DNA of 64,000 nucleotides from Pseudolysinimonas yzui. Lineage in GTDB: Bacteria > Actinomycetota > Actinomycetes > Actinomycetales > Microbacteriaceae. The stretch lies in the NCBI RefSeq assembly GCF_014653215.1, contig NZ_BNAI01000001.1:675383-739382 (forward strand), in the 5' to 3' direction. Position numbers and translations under genes: made by a program. This document shows, piece by piece, positions 23,937 through 34,306 of the stretch (position 1 is the stretch's first letter; each line of letters starts with the position of its first letter). Below the pieces are notes generated by a model. That model was not told the origin of the DNA and searched no databases. It worked only from the letters and a program-made list of their open reading frames with translations.

Positions 23937-26192
23937 ATGACGGAGACTCAGGCGCCGAATACGGCAACACTGAGAACTCTGCTGCCCAGAATCTTCTCGC
24001 GCGCGCAGCCGACGGGGGCGGTCGACCGGCTGCTCAAGACGGTGCGCACCCACCACCCGAAGGCCGACGTCGCCCTCATCGAGCGGGCGTACACCGCCGC
24101 CGAGAAGGCGCACTCCGGGCAGAAGCGCAAGAGCGGCGAGCCGTACATCACCCATCCGGTCGCGGTGGCGCAGATTCTCGCCGATCTCGGGATCGGTGCG
24201 AAGACGATCGCGGCGGCCCTGCTGCACGACACCGTCGAAGACACCGACTACACGCTCGACCTGGTGCGCGCCGACTTCGGCGATGAGATCGCGATGCTCG
24301 TCGACGGCGTGACCAAGCTCGACAAGCTGAAGTACGGCGACAGCGCACAGGCCGAGACGGTGCGCAAGATGGTCGTCGCGATGAGCAAAGACATCCGCGT
24401 GCTCGTCATCAAGCTGGCTGACCGCCTGCACAACGCGCGCACCTGGGGATTCGTGCCCGAGGAGGCGGCGAGGCGCAAAGCGCAGGAGACGCTCGAGATC
24501 TACGCGCCGCTGGCGCATCGCCTCGGCATCCAGACCATCAAGTGGGAACTGGAAGACCTGTCGTTCGCGGTGCTGCACCCGAAGCTCTACGTCGAGATCG
24601 AGAGCCTCGTGCGGGATCGCACGCCGCAGCGCGAAGAGTTCGTGCAGAACGTCATCGATGCGGTCAACGAAGACCTCAAGTCGGGCAAGATCAAGGGTCA
24701 GGTCGTCGGCCGCCCGAAGCAGTACTACTCGATCTACCAGAAGATGGTGCTGCGCGGGCGGGAGTTCACCGAGATCTACGATCTCGTCGGCATCCGCGTG
24801 CTGGTCAACAACATCCGGGACTGCTACGCGGTGCTCGGCGCGATCCACGCCCGCTGGAACCCGATCCCGGGCCGGTTCAAGGACTACATCGCGACGCCGA
24901 AGTTCAACCTCTACCAGTCGCTGCACACGACGGTGATCGGGCCGAAGGGCCGCCCGGTCGAGATCCAGATCCGCACCCACGAGATGCATCAGCGCGCCGA
25001 GTTCGGTGTCGCCGCCCACTGGAAGTACAAGGAGCGCGTCAACTCCGGTCGCGGCGAATCCGATCGCGGGCCGAACGACACCGAGATGGCCTGGCTCGCG
25101 CACATCAGCGACTGGCAGGCCGAGACCGAAGACGCGAGCGAGTTCCTCGACAACCTGCGCTTCGAGATCGGGGCGAAAGAGGTCTACGTCTTCACCCCGC
25201 AGGGCAAGGTCATCGGCCTGCCGGCGGGAGCCACCCCGGTCGACTTCGCCTACGCCGTGCACACCGAGGTGGGTCACCGCACGATGGGGTCGAAGGTCAA
25301 CGGGCGACTGGTACCGCTCGAGAGCGAGCTCACCAGCGGCGACGTCGTCGAGGTGTTCACCTCGAAGAACCCGGATGCCAGCCCCAGCCAGGACTGGCTC
25401 AACTTCGTCAAGAGCCCGCGGGCCCGCAACAAGATTCGCGGGTGGTTCACGAAGGAGCGCCGCGAAGAGGCCATCGAGCAGGGCAAGGATTCGATTGCCC
25501 GCGCGATGCGCAAACAGAACCTCCCGCTGCAGAAGCTGATGAGTTCCGACGTGCTCGCCGAGGTCGCGGCGGCGATGCGCTACGAGGGCGTCGAGGCGCT
25601 CTACGCGGCTGTCGGCGAAGGCCACGTCTCCACGCAGTCGGTGCTCGAGAAGGTCGTCGCCTCGGTGCAGTCGGAGGCCGAAGCCGACGAGGCCGAGATC
25701 CCGTTCACCCCCAAGGGCCGCGCCCGCCAGTTGCGGCCGAGCGACTCGGGCGTGCTCGTGCGCGGCGCCCCCGACATCCTCGTGAAGCTCGCCAAGTGCT
25801 GCACCCCGGTGCCGGGCGACTCGATCGTCGGCTTCGTGACCCGCGGGTCGGGGGTGTCGGTGCACCGCGACGACTGCCTCAACGTGACGGCCCTGAGGGA
25901 AGACCCCGAGCGGATGATCGACGTCGAGTGGGCGCCGACCTCGTCGAGCGTGTTCCTCGTGCAGATCCAGGTGGAGGCGCTCGACCGCTCCGGCCTGCTC
26001 TCCGACATCACCCGCGTGCTGTCGGAGCACCACGTCAACATCCTCTCGGCGAACGTGTCGACCTCGAGCGACCGCCTGGCGATCAGTCGGTACGTCTTCG
26101 AGATGGGCGACACCGTGCATCTCGATCGCCTGCTCAACGCCGTGCGCCGCATCGATGCGGTGTACGACGTATACCGGGTGTCTACGGCGTAA
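23937..26192 (+). CDS. rel: Bifunctional (p)ppGpp synthetase/hydrolase Rel
   Basis: A 751-residue long RelA/SpoT homologue controlling the stringent response. The N-terminal HD hydrolase domain is intact, with YITHPVAVAQIL and LLHDTVEDTDY. The synthetase domain follows with GRPKQYYSIYQKM and EIYDLVGIRVLV. Then come a TGS domain (VYVFTPQGKVIGLPAGATP), a cysteine pair LAKCCTPVPGD and a C-terminal ACT domain. Both catalytic halves look functional, as expected for the single actinobacterial Rel. Its 3' end overlaps a convergent gene by 11 bases. Confidence 0.96.
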   Translation: MTETQAPNTATLRTLLPRIFSRAQPTGAVDRLLKTVRTHHPKADVALIERAYTAAEKAHSGQKRKSGEPYITHPVAVAQILADLGIGAKTIAAALLHDTVEDTDYTLDLVRADFGDEIAMLVDGVTKLDKLKYGDSAQAETVRKMVVAMSKDIRVLVIKLADRLHNARTWGFVPEEAARRKAQETLEIYAPLAHRLGIQTIKWELEDLSFAVLHPKLYVEIESLVRDRTPQREEFVQNVIDAVNEDLKSGKIKGQVVGRPKQYYSIYQKMVLRGREFTEIYDLVGIRVLVNNIRDCYAVLGAIHARWNPIPGRFKDYIATPKFNLYQSLHTTVIGPKGRPVEIQIRTHEMHQRAEFGVAAHWKYKERVNSGRGESDRGPNDTEMAWLAHISDWQAETEDASEFLDNLRFEIGAKEVYVFTPQGKVIGLPAGATPVDFAYAVHTEVGHRTMGSKVNGRLVPLESELTSGDVVEVFTSKNPDASPSQDWLNFVKSPRARNKIRGWFTKERREEAIEQGKDSIARAMRKQNLPLQKLMSSDVLAEVAAAMRYEGVEALYAAVGEGHVSTQSVLEKVVASVQSEAEADEAEIPFTPKGRARQLRPSDSGVLVRGAPDILVKLAKCCTPVPGDSIVGFVTRGSGVSVHRDDCLNVTALREDPERMIDVEWAPTSSSVFLVQIQVEALDRSGLLSDITRVLSEHHVNILSANVSTSSDRLAISRYVFEMGDTVHLDRLLNAVRRIDAVYDVYRVSTA

Positions 26193-26715
26193 GCACGCGA
26201 CGCAGGTTGGCGCGGGCGCGCACCTTCAGCGGGATGCCGGCTCGCCTCTCGAGCGACGCGAGGCAGTCGGCGAGGTCGAGGCGACCGACAGCGGCCAGAC
26301 GCGTCACGGTCGTCAGGTCGAACCGGTCGACACACCGGGCGAGGTCGAGGATCGTGCGCAGCGGGGTGGTGACGCGACAGCCGTCGAGCGACGTCAGATC
26401 GTCGGCGTCGTAGACGATCTCGCGCACGGCGATCTGGTGCACGGGCGAGAGCCGGGCGCGGGCGTCGGGCGTGACCGCGAACTCCAGCCGGTCGGGTTGC
26501 TCGGCAGCACCCCAGATCCAGGCCGCCGTGCCGAGTTCGGCGATCAGCCGCGGCGAGCGGGCACCGAGCACGGCGCGGGCCCGATGTCGCGGCTCCTCGA
26601 GTTCGCCGACGAGACAATAGGCCCCGGCGAGGTCGTAGACCTCACCGTCCAGCCGCGCAGCCTGCAGTTCGACGGGACTCAGGTCGGCATCGACGAGCAC
26701 GGGGGAGAGGCGCAT
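26182..26715 (-). CDS. AbiEi-antitoxin-like protein (orphan)
   Basis: A 177-residue protein. The order SPRLIAELGTAAWIWGA, then LEFAV, VREIVYDADDLTSLDG and VTTPLRTILDLAR resembles the C-terminal part of AbiEi-type (type IV) antitoxin-domain proteins, which are widespread in actinobacteria. The N-terminal winged-helix part looks shortened or diverged. No AbiEii nucleotidyltransferase toxin gene is next to it. Actinobacterial solo AbiEi-like proteins are common and their role is unknown. The assignment rests on a remembered motif pattern. Confidence 0.55.
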   Translation of the reverse strand: MRLSPVLVDADLSPVELQAARLDGEVYDLAGAYCLVGELEEPRHRARAVLGARSPRLIAELGTAAWIWGAAEQPDRLEFAVTPDARARLSPVHQIAVREIVYDADDLTSLDGCRVTTPLRTILDLARCVDRFDLTTVTRLAAVGRLDLADCLASLERRAGIPLKVRARANLRRVLTP

Positions 26716-26804
26716 GCCGACAGGCTCGCAGCCGTGGCACCGCGAACGTGCGATCCGGTGTCATCCGGTGGACAGGCGAGCCTGTGGAGAACTCCGCCGT
26801 CGGG

Positions 26805-28031
26805 TCAGCCGAGGGCGTCGAGCCAGACCCGCCGCGCCGCGAGGGCCTCTTCGGCATCCTTGATCTTGCGGGCATCGCCGTTGGCCTTCGCCGCCTCGAG
26901 CTCGCGCTCGAGCTTCTCGATCGCACCGGTCAGCTGAGCCGCGAGGCCCGTCGACCGGGCGACCTTCTCGGGATCGGTCTTGTTCCAGTGGTCGTCGTCG
27001 AGCTTCTTGACGGCCGCCTCGACCTTGCGCATGCGGTCTTCGACGGTGCGCAGCGAGTCGCGGGGCACCTTGCCGATCGCGTCGTAGCGCCGCTGGATGC
27101 CGAGCAGGGTCTTCTTGGCGACCTCGCGGTCGGTCTCGGTCAGCAGCTTCTCGGCCTCGTCGAGCAGCGCCAGCTTCTGCTCGAGGTTGCCGGCGAACTC
27201 TTCGTTCTCGCGGGCGTCGACCTCCGCCTTCGCGGCGTAGAGGGCGTCGCCGGCGGCCTTGAAGCGCGCCCAGAGCGCGTCGTCGACCTTCTTGCCGGCC
27301 CGACCCGCGAGCTTCCACTCGTCGAGCAGCCGACGGTAGTCGGGAATCGCCGCCGTGCCCTTGCCGACGAGGGCTTCGGCACGCTCCGCCAGCTCCTGCT
27401 TGCGGGTGCGGGCTTCCTTGTGCGTGCTGTCCAGCTCGGCGAAGAACGCCTTGCGGTGCGTCTCGATCGTCGTGCGAGCGGCGCGGAACCTCTTCCAGAA
27501 CTCGTCGCCGACCGCCTTCGGCAGCCGCGGTCCGTCCTTCTGGGCGGCCTGCCAGCGGGCGAACAGCTCGTCGAGGTTCGTCGACACCTGCTTCCACTGC
27601 GCCTTCGCCGGGTCCTGGGCCGCGAGCGCCTCCACCTCCGCGACGAGGGCTTCGCGCTCGGCGATGGCGGCATCCACGGCGGCGCGGGCCTCGGCGGACT
27701 GCTTCTCGGTGAGCTCGCCGACGCTGCCGGTGAGCTTGCCGAGGCGCTCGGTGAGCGACGCGAGGTCGCCGACGGCGTTCGCGGTCGCGACGGCTTCGGT
27801 CAGCGAGGTGATCGCCTTGGCCACGTCGGCGGCGGGCGCACCACCACGCACGCGCTGCTCCAGCAGCGACACCTGGCCCTGCAGCTCGGTGAACTTGCGC
27901 TCGAAGTAGGCGAGCGCCTCTTCGGGCGTCGCGTCGGGGTAGGAGCCGACGGCACGTTCGCCATCCGCTTCACGGACGTACACCGTGCCGTCGTCGCCAA
28001 CGCGACCCCACGGTGCCTGTTCGTTCGCCAC
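26805..28031 (-). CDS. DUF349 domain-containing protein
   Basis: A 408-residue, mostly helical, charged protein. Repeated helical units containing W-K and F-W-x-R-F patterns ([42 protein letters not shown]) define DUF349 repeats. Long coiled-coil stretches rich in Ala, Glu and Lys make up most of the rest. The N-terminal segment [22 protein letters not shown] is the conserved start. Function is not established. The GTG start is preceded by AAGGAAG. A minus-strand TAGGCT -10 candidate lies at 28084-28089. Confidence 0.85.
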   Translation of the reverse strand: MANEQAPWGRVGDDGTVYVREADGERAVGSYPDATPEEALAYFERKFTELQGQVSLLEQRVRGGAPAADVAKAITSLTEAVATANAVGDLASLTERLGKLTGSVGELTEKQSAEARAAVDAAIAEREALVAEVEALAAQDPAKAQWKQVSTNLDELFARWQAAQKDGPRLPKAVGDEFWKRFRAARTTIETHRKAFFAELDSTHKEARTRKQELAERAEALVGKGTAAIPDYRRLLDEWKLAGRAGKKVDDALWARFKAAGDALYAAKAEVDARENEEFAGNLEQKLALLDEAEKLLTETDREVAKKTLLGIQRRYDAIGKVPRDSLRTVEDRMRKVEAAVKKLDDDHWNKTDPEKVARSTGLAAQLTGAIEKLERELEAAKANGDARKIKDAEEALAARRVWLDALG

Positions 28032-28126
28032 TGTGCTTCCTTAGCTGTCCAGAGCATCCGAGTGCCTCTCTCGGACCCGAGTCAGCCTATTGCACTACCC
28101 GGAGGCCTCCGACGGCGACGGGCGCC

Positions 28127-28894
28127 CTACTGGATGTTGAAGCCGGTGATGGTCACCGGCTGCAACGGAGCGCCGGTTCCGTCCTGGCCGATCGTCGCCG
28201 GGTCGAGTCCGCCGGCGACCAGGGCCGCCAGGGCGTCGAGCCCCGAGGTCACGGTTCCGACGATCGTGTAGCCACCCGTCGACCCGTCGAGCGTGGTGTC
28301 GCTCAGCACGATGAAGAACTGGTGGCCGTTGCTGTAGGTGTCGCTGCCGCGCGCCATCGCGATCGAGCCGGCGGGGTAGAGGTCGTCGGCCGGGACGTTC
28401 TCGACCGGGCCGTACGAGAACGCCGGGTCGGGGCTGCCGGCGCCGTCGATCGATCCGCACTGCAGGAACGACAGGTCGCTCGCGAGACGGTGACAGGTCT
28501 TGCCGGGGTAGTACCCGGTGCCGAGATCCTGCACGAAACCGGCCACCGCTTGCGGCGCCAGCGTGCCGTCGAGCTGGATGCCGACGACGGTGCTGTCGTT
28601 GAAGGTGAAGTCGCCGGTCCAGACGCGGTACTCGGAGAGGTCGGCTTCGGGCGCTCCGACGTTCTCGCCGGCGACGGGCGTCTCGCTCGGGGCGGGAGTC
28701 GGTGCACCGGGCCCGGAGTCGAAGTAGAAGAACTGCGCGAAGCCCGCGAGGGTTGCCACGACGAGGACGCCGATGACGGCGACGATGTTGTCGCGCACCC
28801 GACGCTTGTTCTGGGTGGCGTTCAACTGCTGACGCGCCTCGTACCGCTTCAGCCGCGCCGCGGCCTCCCGCTGCTGCTTGTTGACAGATGCCAC
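28127..28894 (-). CDS. Membrane-anchored cyclophilin-type peptidyl-prolyl isomerase
   Basis: A 255-residue protein. A basic cytoplasmic segment ([17 protein letters not shown]) precedes one membrane helix (about 37-56). A Pro/Ala-rich linker and an external cyclophilin domain follow. Domain landmarks are [40 protein letters not shown] and [14 protein letters not shown]. It should speed proline isomerisation in exported proteins. Several cyclophilin active-site positions differ from the canonical FHR/QGGD pattern (here CHRL and QCGS), so activity could be reduced. Confidence 0.88.
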   Translation of the reverse strand: MASVNKQQREAAARLKRYEARQQLNATQNKRRVRDNIVAVIGVLVVATLAGFAQFFYFDSGPGAPTPAPSETPVAGENVGAPEADLSEYRVWTGDFTFNDSTVVGIQLDGTLAPQAVAGFVQDLGTGYYPGKTCHRLASDLSFLQCGSIDGAGSPDPAFSYGPVENVPADDLYPAGSIAMARGSDTYSNGHQFFIVLSDTTLDGSTGGYTIVGTVTSGLDALAALVAGGLDPATIGQDGTGAPLQPVTITGFNIQ

Positions 28895-28975
28895 GCCTCA
28901 CGAACCCTTTCGTTGCCGTGGAGAACTCTAGCGTGGGCATCCCTGCGGTTCGGCGCGGGTGCCGGACGTCACGGC

Positions 28976-28981
28976 TACGCT
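28976..28981 (+). promoter_or_regulatory. Candidate -10 (TACGCT), leaderless rarA
   Basis: TACGCT ends 6 bases before the GTG at 28988. No Shine-Dalgarno is present. Confidence 0.45.
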
Positions 28982-28987
28982 GACCGA

Positions 28988-30349
28988 GTGACTCAGCCCG
29001 GACTCCGCGCGGGTGCCGCCCCGCTCGCCGTTCGGATGCGGCCGCGCTCACTCGACGAGGTGACCGGACAGTCGCATCTGCTCAAACCGGGCTCGCCGCT
29101 GGTCAATCTCGCGAACGATACGACGGGGGAGTCGGGCGCGGTGTCGCTCATCCTCTGGGGCCCGCCCGGCACCGGCAAGACGACGCTCGCGCAGGCGATC
29201 GCGCATTCGTCGGGCCGCCGGTTCACCGAGCTCTCCGCCGTCTCCGCCGGGGTCAAAGACGTGCGCGAGGTGATGGAGAAGGCCCGGGCCGACCGCGACC
29301 TGTACGGCGTCTCGACGGTGCTCTTCCTCGACGAGATCCACCGCTTCTCGAAGGCCCAGCAAGACGCCCTGCTGCCCGGGGTCGAGAACGGCTGGGTGAT
29401 CCTCGTCGCCGCGACGACCGAGAACCCGTCGTTCTCGGTGATCGCTCCGCTGCTCTCGCGATCGCTGCTGCTCACCCTCGAGCCGCTCGGTGACGACGAC
29501 CTCGCCCTGCTGATCGACCGGGCGGTCGGCGACGCGCGCGGTCTGGCCGGCAGCGTCACCCTCGAGGATGACGCCCGCGCCGCGATCGTGCGGCTCGCGT
29601 CCGGCGACGCCCGACGCGCGCTCACCGCGCTCGAGGCGGCCGCGACCGCGGTGCTCTCCGACGCGGAGGAGGGCAGCATCCCGTCGATCTCGGCGGAACT
29701 CGTCGCGGCGACGGTCGACCGCGCCCTGCTGCGCTACGACCGCCAGGGCGACGAGCACTACGACGTCATCTCGGCGTTCATCAAGTCGGTCCGCGGCTCC
29801 GACGTCGACGCCGCGCTGCACTACCTGGCCCGCATGATCGAAGCGGGCGAGGATCCGCGGTTCATCGCGCGCCGGGTGATGATCCTCGCGGCGGAAGACA
29901 TCGGCATGGCCGACCCGCAGGCCCTGCCGATCGCGGTCGCCGCCGCCGAGGGCGTCGCGCTGATCGGGATGCCGGAGGGCCGCATCCTGCTCGCCGAAGC
30001 GGTCGTCTACCTGGCGACGGCCCCGAAGTCGAACGCGTCGTACAAGGCGCTGGATGCCGCGATCGCCGACGTGCGCGCGGGCCGCATCGGGCGGGTGCCG
30101 AACCACCTGCGCGACGCGCACTACCCGGGAGCGCAACGGCTCGGCCACGGGAAGGGCTATCAGTACGCCCACGACGCCGAGTTCGGGGTCGCCCCGCAGC
30201 AGTACCTGCCCGACGAACTCGTCGGCACCACCTATTACGACCCGAGCGGCTTCGGGTACGAGCGGGATGTCGCCGCCCGGTTGGAGAAGATCCGCGCGAT
30301 CCTGAGCGGCCGCCCGGTGCCCGGCGGTCGAACCCCCGCCGAGGGCTGA
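28988..30349 (+). CDS. rarA: Replication-associated recombination ATPase RarA (MgsA)
   Basis: A 453-residue AAA+ protein acting at stalled replication forks. [17 protein letters not shown] opens the core, Walker A is [12 protein letters not shown], Walker B is [14 protein letters not shown] and the sensor is [10 protein letters not shown]. The C-terminal tetramerisation part has [12 protein letters not shown] and [12 protein letters not shown]. The GTG start follows a TACGCT hexamer by 6 bases. Much longer in-frame reading upstream overlaps the opposite-strand cyclophilin gene and is rejected. A 275-base gap before rpsD follows. Confidence 0.95.
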   Translation: MTQPGLRAGAAPLAVRMRPRSLDEVTGQSHLLKPGSPLVNLANDTTGESGAVSLILWGPPGTGKTTLAQAIAHSSGRRFTELSAVSAGVKDVREVMEKARADRDLYGVSTVLFLDEIHRFSKAQQDALLPGVENGWVILVAATTENPSFSVIAPLLSRSLLLTLEPLGDDDLALLIDRAVGDARGLAGSVTLEDDARAAIVRLASGDARRALTALEAAATAVLSDAEEGSIPSISAELVAATVDRALLRYDRQGDEHYDVISAFIKSVRGSDVDAALHYLARMIEAGEDPRFIARRVMILAAEDIGMADPQALPIAVAAAEGVALIGMPEGRILLAEAVVYLATAPKSNASYKALDAAIADVRAGRIGRVPNHLRDAHYPGAQRLGHGKGYQYAHDAEFGVAPQQYLPDELVGTTYYDPSGFGYERDVAARLEKIRAILSGRPVPGGRTPAEG

Positions 30350-30474
30350 CGGTCTTCGACCGCTCAGCACCGAGTCGGTTGACACGCCGGAAGATTCGAC
30401 CGACACGCCGAACCGACCGCGAAGCGGTGCTGACCAGGCGAGCACCGGCGAACAGGTCGGAACGACGCGGCTTC

Positions 30475-30483
30475 TGGTAGTCT
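30475..30483 (+). promoter_or_regulatory. Candidate extended -10 (TGG-TAGTCT) of rpsD
   Basis: The TGn motif precedes TAGTCT (30478-30483), giving an rpsD leader of about 135 bases. No clear -35 was seen. The remainder of the 275-base gap (30350-30624) contains no gene. The leader could hold an S4 autoregulatory structure, but none was identified. Confidence 0.4.
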
Positions 30484-30624
30484 TTCGCGGTTGGTCTCGA
30501 TGACCGACACATCCCACTCTTCATTCCCCTCGAGGGCGTCGCGACGTGCGTCATCGGTTCCGGGGGAGCGGGCTGTACGTCCGTGAGTCGCGACAGCCGC
30601 GTCCACGTGTTCGAAGGATTCACA

Positions 30625-31254
30625 TTGGTTACGAAGTCCCAGGACCGCCGCAAGGTGCGTCTCTCCCGAGCGCTCGGCATCCCGCTGACGCCCAAGGCCG
30701 CCAAGTACCTCGAGAAGCGTCCATACGCTCCGGGTGAGCACGGCCGCACCAAGCGCAAGACCGACAGCGACTACGCGGTGCGTCTGCGCGAGAAGCAGCG
30801 TCTGCGCGAGCAGTACGGCATCCGCGAGAAGCAGCTGCGCATCGTCTTCAACGAAGCCCGCCGCACCCAGGGCCTGACCGGTGAGAACCTGGTCGAGCTG
30901 CTCGAGATGCGTCTCGACGCCCTCGTTCTGCGTGCCGCCTTCGCCCGCACCACCGCACAGGCGCGCCAGATGGTCGTGCACCGCCACATCCTCGTCGACG
31001 GCCAGCTCGTCGACCGCCCGTCGTTCCGCGTGAAGCCGGGTCAGACCATCCACGTCAAGGAGCGCTCGGAGTCGACTGAGCCGTTCCAGGTCGCCGCCGC
31101 CGGCGGTCACGTCGACGTGCTGCCCAAGACCCCGGCCTACCTCGACGTGCAGCTCGACAAGCTGCAGGCCACGCTCGTGCGTCGCCCGAAGCGCGCCGAG
31201 GTTCCGGTCACCGCCGAGGTTCAGCTCGTCGTCGAGTACTACGCGGCCCGCTAA
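30625..31254 (+). CDS. rpsD: 30S ribosomal protein S4
   Basis: A 209-residue primary rRNA-binding protein of the small subunit. The N terminus (VTKSQDRRKVRLSRALGIPL) and YAPGEHGRTKRK are typical for actinobacterial S4. The S4 RNA-binding domain has LDALVLRAAFARTTAQARQM. The start is TTG at 30625, preceded by GAAGGA at 30613-30618. A GTG at 30583 would add 14 atypical residues and is rejected. As is common in actinobacteria, it is here a stand-alone gene near alaS. A strong terminator hairpin follows. Confidence 0.96.
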   Translation: MVTKSQDRRKVRLSRALGIPLTPKAAKYLEKRPYAPGEHGRTKRKTDSDYAVRLREKQRLREQYGIREKQLRIVFNEARRTQGLTGENLVELLEMRLDALVLRAAFARTTAQARQMVVHRHILVDGQLVDRPSFRVKPGQTIHVKERSESTEPFQVAAAGGHVDVLPKTPAYLDVQLDKLQATLVRRPKRAEVPVTAEVQLVVEYYAAR

Positions 31255-31272
31255 CCACCATTCCCACAGGCA

Positions 31273-31309
31273 ACGGGGAAGTCGCAGCTCTAAGCTGGGA
31301 CTTCCCCGT
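31273..31309 (+). terminator. Terminator hairpin after rpsD
   Basis: An 11-bp perfect stem, ACGGGGAAGTC (31273-31283) with GACTTCCCCGT (31299-31309), encloses a second 5-bp stem (CAGCT/AGCTG). The structure begins 18 bases after the rpsD stop. The U-tract is weak. Confidence 0.7.
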
Positions 31310-31332
31310 CGTCGTATCTCCAGGAGGATTCC

Positions 31333-31572
31333 ATGAAGGGTCTGCTGCTTCTCACCGTCGGCGTCGCCGCCGGCTTCGCGATCGCGCACCAGGTCTCCAA
31401 GACTCCCGAAGGCCAGAAGTTCTTCGCCGAGGTCGACAAGAAGGCCAAAGACTTCAGCGACGCGGTCGTGCAGGGCTACAAGAGCCGTGAGGCCGAGCTG
31501 AAGCAGACGGTGGCCGAGGCCACCGGAGTCGTCTCCGACCTTTCCGCCCGAGCCCGGGCCGCCGCCAAGTAA
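31333..31572 (+). CDS. Small YtxH-like membrane-anchored protein
   Basis: A 79-residue protein. One N-terminal membrane helix (MKGLLLLTVGVAAGFAIAH) is followed by a charged amphipathic helical tail rich in Lys, Ala and Glu. This is the layout of YtxH-like stress or envelope proteins. An excellent Shine-Dalgarno (AGGAGG) precedes the ATG. The gene lies between rpsD and alaS, a position where Microbacteriaceae usually carry this small gene. The function is unknown. Confidence 0.75.
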   Translation: MKGLLLLTVGVAAGFAIAHQVSKTPEGQKFFAEVDKKAKDFSDAVVQGYKSREAELKQTVAEATGVVSDLSARARAAAK

Positions 31573-31642
31573 CACCGACCGCCCCCGGCCGGTGACCGCC
31601 GGTCGGCGGTCCGCCGTGCCCGACCTCGACTCAGGAAACCTC

Positions 31643-34300
31643 GTGCAGACCGCCGACATCCACCGCCGCTGGCTCACCTTCTTCGGTGAGCGCGGGCACA
31701 CCGTCGTTCCCTCCGCCTCGCTCGTCAGCGACGACCCGAGCCTGCTGTTCACAGTCGCCGGTATGGTGCCGTTCATCCCGTACCTCACCGGGGTCGTGCC
31801 GGCGCCCTATCCGCGCGCCACCAGTGTGCAGAAGTGCATCCGCACGAACGACATCGAAGAGGTCGGCAAGACCCCGCGGCACGGCACGTTCTTCCAGATG
31901 AACGGCAACTTCTCGTTCGGCGACTACTTCAAGGAAGGCGCGATCGGGTACGCCTGGGAGCTGCTGACGACGCCCGAGGGGCAGGGCGGCCTCGGCTTCG
32001 ACGAGAAGGACCTCTGGGTCACCGTCTACGAGGAAGACGACGAGGCGCGGGCGCTCTGGAAGAAGGTCGCCGGCCTGTCGGATGACCGCATCCAGAACCT
32101 CGGCAAGGACTCGAACTACTGGTCGACCGGCCAGCCCGGCCCGGCGGGCCCGTGCTCCGAGATCTTCTTCGACCGCGGCCCGGCCTACGGCGCCGACGGC
32201 GGTCCGGCGACCGACGACGACCGCTACGTCGAGATCTGGAACCTCGTCTTCATGCAGTACGCGATCCAGAACGTGCGCAGCAAGGTCGACTTCGACATCG
32301 TCGGCGAACTGCCGAAGAAGAACATCGACACCGGCATGGGCATGGAGCGCGTCGCCTTCATCAAGCAGGGCGTCGACAACATGTACGAGATCGACCAGGT
32401 GCGTCCGGTTCTGGATGCCGCGGTCGCGCTGTCGGGCAAGAAGTACGGCGCCGACCACGGCGACGATGTGCGCTTCCGGGTGATCGCCGACCACGTGCGC
32501 TCGGGTCTCATGCTGATGACCGACGGCGTGACGCCCGGCAACGAGGGCCGCGGCTACATCCTGCGCCGCCTGCTGCGCCGCGCCATCCGCTCGATGCGGC
32601 TGCTCGGTGTCGACGCGCCGTCGTTCGCGGAGCTGTTCGACGCGTCGCGGGTCGCGATGCGCGACGCCTACCCGGATGTCGAAGAGAACTGGGAGCGCAC
32701 GTCGCGCCTGGCGCTCGGCGAGGAGGAGACCTTCCTGTCGACCCTCGCGAGCGGCACCACGATCCTCGACACCGCGGTCGCGGAGGCGAAGAAGATCGGT
32801 GCCGGCACGCTGCCGGGTGACACCACCTTCCTGCTGCACGACACGTTCGGATTCCCGATCGACCTCACGCTCGAGATCGCCGAGGAGGCGGGCCTCACCG
32901 TCGACCGCGACGCCTTCGACAAGCTCATGCTCGAGCAGCGCACGCGTGCGAAGACCGACGCCAAGGCCAAGAAGGGGGCGATCGCCGATCTGGCGATCTA
33001 CTCCGACCTGCGTTCGCTCGGCGAGACCGTGTTCACCGGATACGACACGCTCGAGACCGAGACGAAGGTGCTCGGCATCCTCGTCGACGGCCAGCCCGTG
33101 ACGAAGGCGACCGCCGGGCAGGTGGCCGAGGTCATCCTCGCCGAGTCGTCGCTCTACGCCGAGTCGGGCGGCCAGGCCGCCGACCAGGGGCGCATCGTCG
33201 GCAACGGCTTCGACCTCGAGGTCATCGACGTGCAGCGGCCCGTGAAGGGGCTCATCAGCCACACCGTGCGGGTGACGTCGGGCGAGGTCGCAGTGGATGC
33301 GGCCGCCACATCGGTCGTCGACCCCGTCTACCGGCACGCGGCCTCGCAGGCGCACTCGGCGACCCACCTGGTGCACGCGGCACTCCGCCAGACCCTCGGC
33401 AGCGAAGCGCACCAGTCGGGCTCGTACAACAAGGCCGGCTACATGCGCCTCGACTTCTCGTGGAACCAGGCGCTGTCGCCCGACACCCGGAGCGAGATCG
33501 AAGAGATCGCCAACAACGCGGTGCGCGACAACCTCGAGGTGACCACCCGCATCCTCTCCCTCGACGAGGCGAAGGCGGCGGGCGCGATGGCGCTGTTCGG
33601 CGAGAAGTACGGCGACACGGTGCGGATGGTCGACATCGGCGGCCCGTGGTCGCGCGAACTCTGCGCCGGCATCCACGTGCGCTCATCCGCCGAGGTGGGC
33701 ATCGTCAACCTGGTGAGCGAGTCGAGCGTCGGCTCGACCAACCGCCGCGTCGAGGCGCTCGTCGGACTCGACGCGTTCCGCGACCTCACGGCGGAGCGGG
33801 CCATCGTCGCGCAACTCACCAGCTCGCTGAAGACCCCGCGCGAGCAGCTCCCCGAGCGCATCACCTCGCTCGTGGAGCAGCTCAAGGCGGCCGAGAAGAA
33901 GATCGCCGCCTTCGAGGCGCAGAAGCTCTCCGGTCGGGTTCCGGCGCTCGTCGAGAACGCGACCCGGGTCGGCGCCTACCTCGCGGTCGTCGAAGACCTC
34001 GGCGAGGTCGCGTCGGCCGACGAGCTCCGGTCGCTCGCGACGAGCGTGCGGGAGCGGCTCGGCTCCGACGCGTCGGTCGTCGCCCTCGCCGCACGGGTGG
34101 GCGACAAGCCCGCGGTGATCGTCGCGACCAACCCGGCGGCTCGGGATGCCGGCGCCAAGGCGGGAGCGCTCGCCAAGCAGGCGGCGGCGACGCTGGGCGG
34201 CGGCGGAGGCGGCAAGGACGACCTCGCGCAGGGCGGCGGCAGCGACGTGACGGCGATCGGCGCGGCGCTCACCGGAATCACCGACGCGCTGCGGGGTTAG
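31643..34300 (+). CDS. alaS: Alanyl-tRNA synthetase
   Basis: An 885-residue class II synthetase. The catalytic core shows RWLTFFGERGHTVVPSAS, QKCIRTNDIEEVG and GRGYILRRLLRRA. The editing domain shows HSATHLVHAALRQTLG (zinc ligands HxxxH) and the cysteine-histidine pair in RELCAGIHV. The C-terminal C-Ala domain ends with a glycine-rich GGGGGGKDDLAQGGG. The GTG at 31643 is chosen because AGGAAA precedes it and because VQTADIHRRW matches the family N terminus; two upstream in-frame GTG codons would add 9 or 17 atypical residues. Confidence 0.95.
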   Translation: MQTADIHRRWLTFFGERGHTVVPSASLVSDDPSLLFTVAGMVPFIPYLTGVVPAPYPRATSVQKCIRTNDIEEVGKTPRHGTFFQMNGNFSFGDYFKEGAIGYAWELLTTPEGQGGLGFDEKDLWVTVYEEDDEARALWKKVAGLSDDRIQNLGKDSNYWSTGQPGPAGPCSEIFFDRGPAYGADGGPATDDDRYVEIWNLVFMQYAIQNVRSKVDFDIVGELPKKNIDTGMGMERVAFIKQGVDNMYEIDQVRPVLDAAVALSGKKYGADHGDDVRFRVIADHVRSGLMLMTDGVTPGNEGRGYILRRLLRRAIRSMRLLGVDAPSFAELFDASRVAMRDAYPDVEENWERTSRLALGEEETFLSTLASGTTILDTAVAEAKKIGAGTLPGDTTFLLHDTFGFPIDLTLEIAEEAGLTVDRDAFDKLMLEQRTRAKTDAKAKKGAIADLAIYSDLRSLGETVFTGYDTLETETKVLGILVDGQPVTKATAGQVAEVILAESSLYAESGGQAADQGRIVGNGFDLEVIDVQRPVKGLISHTVRVTSGEVAVDAAATSVVDPVYRHAASQAHSATHLVHAALRQTLGSEAHQSGSYNKAGYMRLDFSWNQALSPDTRSEIEEIANNAVRDNLEVTTRILSLDEAKAAGAMALFGEKYGDTVRMVDIGGPWSRELCAGIHVRSSAEVGIVNLVSESSVGSTNRRVEALVGLDAFRDLTAERAIVAQLTSSLKTPREQLPERITSLVEQLKAAEKKIAAFEAQKLSGRVPALVENATRVGAYLAVVEDLGEVASADELRSLATSVRERLGSDASVVALAARVGDKPAVIVATNPAARDAGAKAGALAKQAAATLGGGGGGKDDLAQGGGSDVTAIGAALTGITDALRG

Positions 34301-34306
34301 GCGCGC

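Noticed and set aside
23901-26120. 739-codon minus-strand frame opposite rel
   Set aside because: Shadow of rel; composition rich in Arg, His and Asp with no domain.
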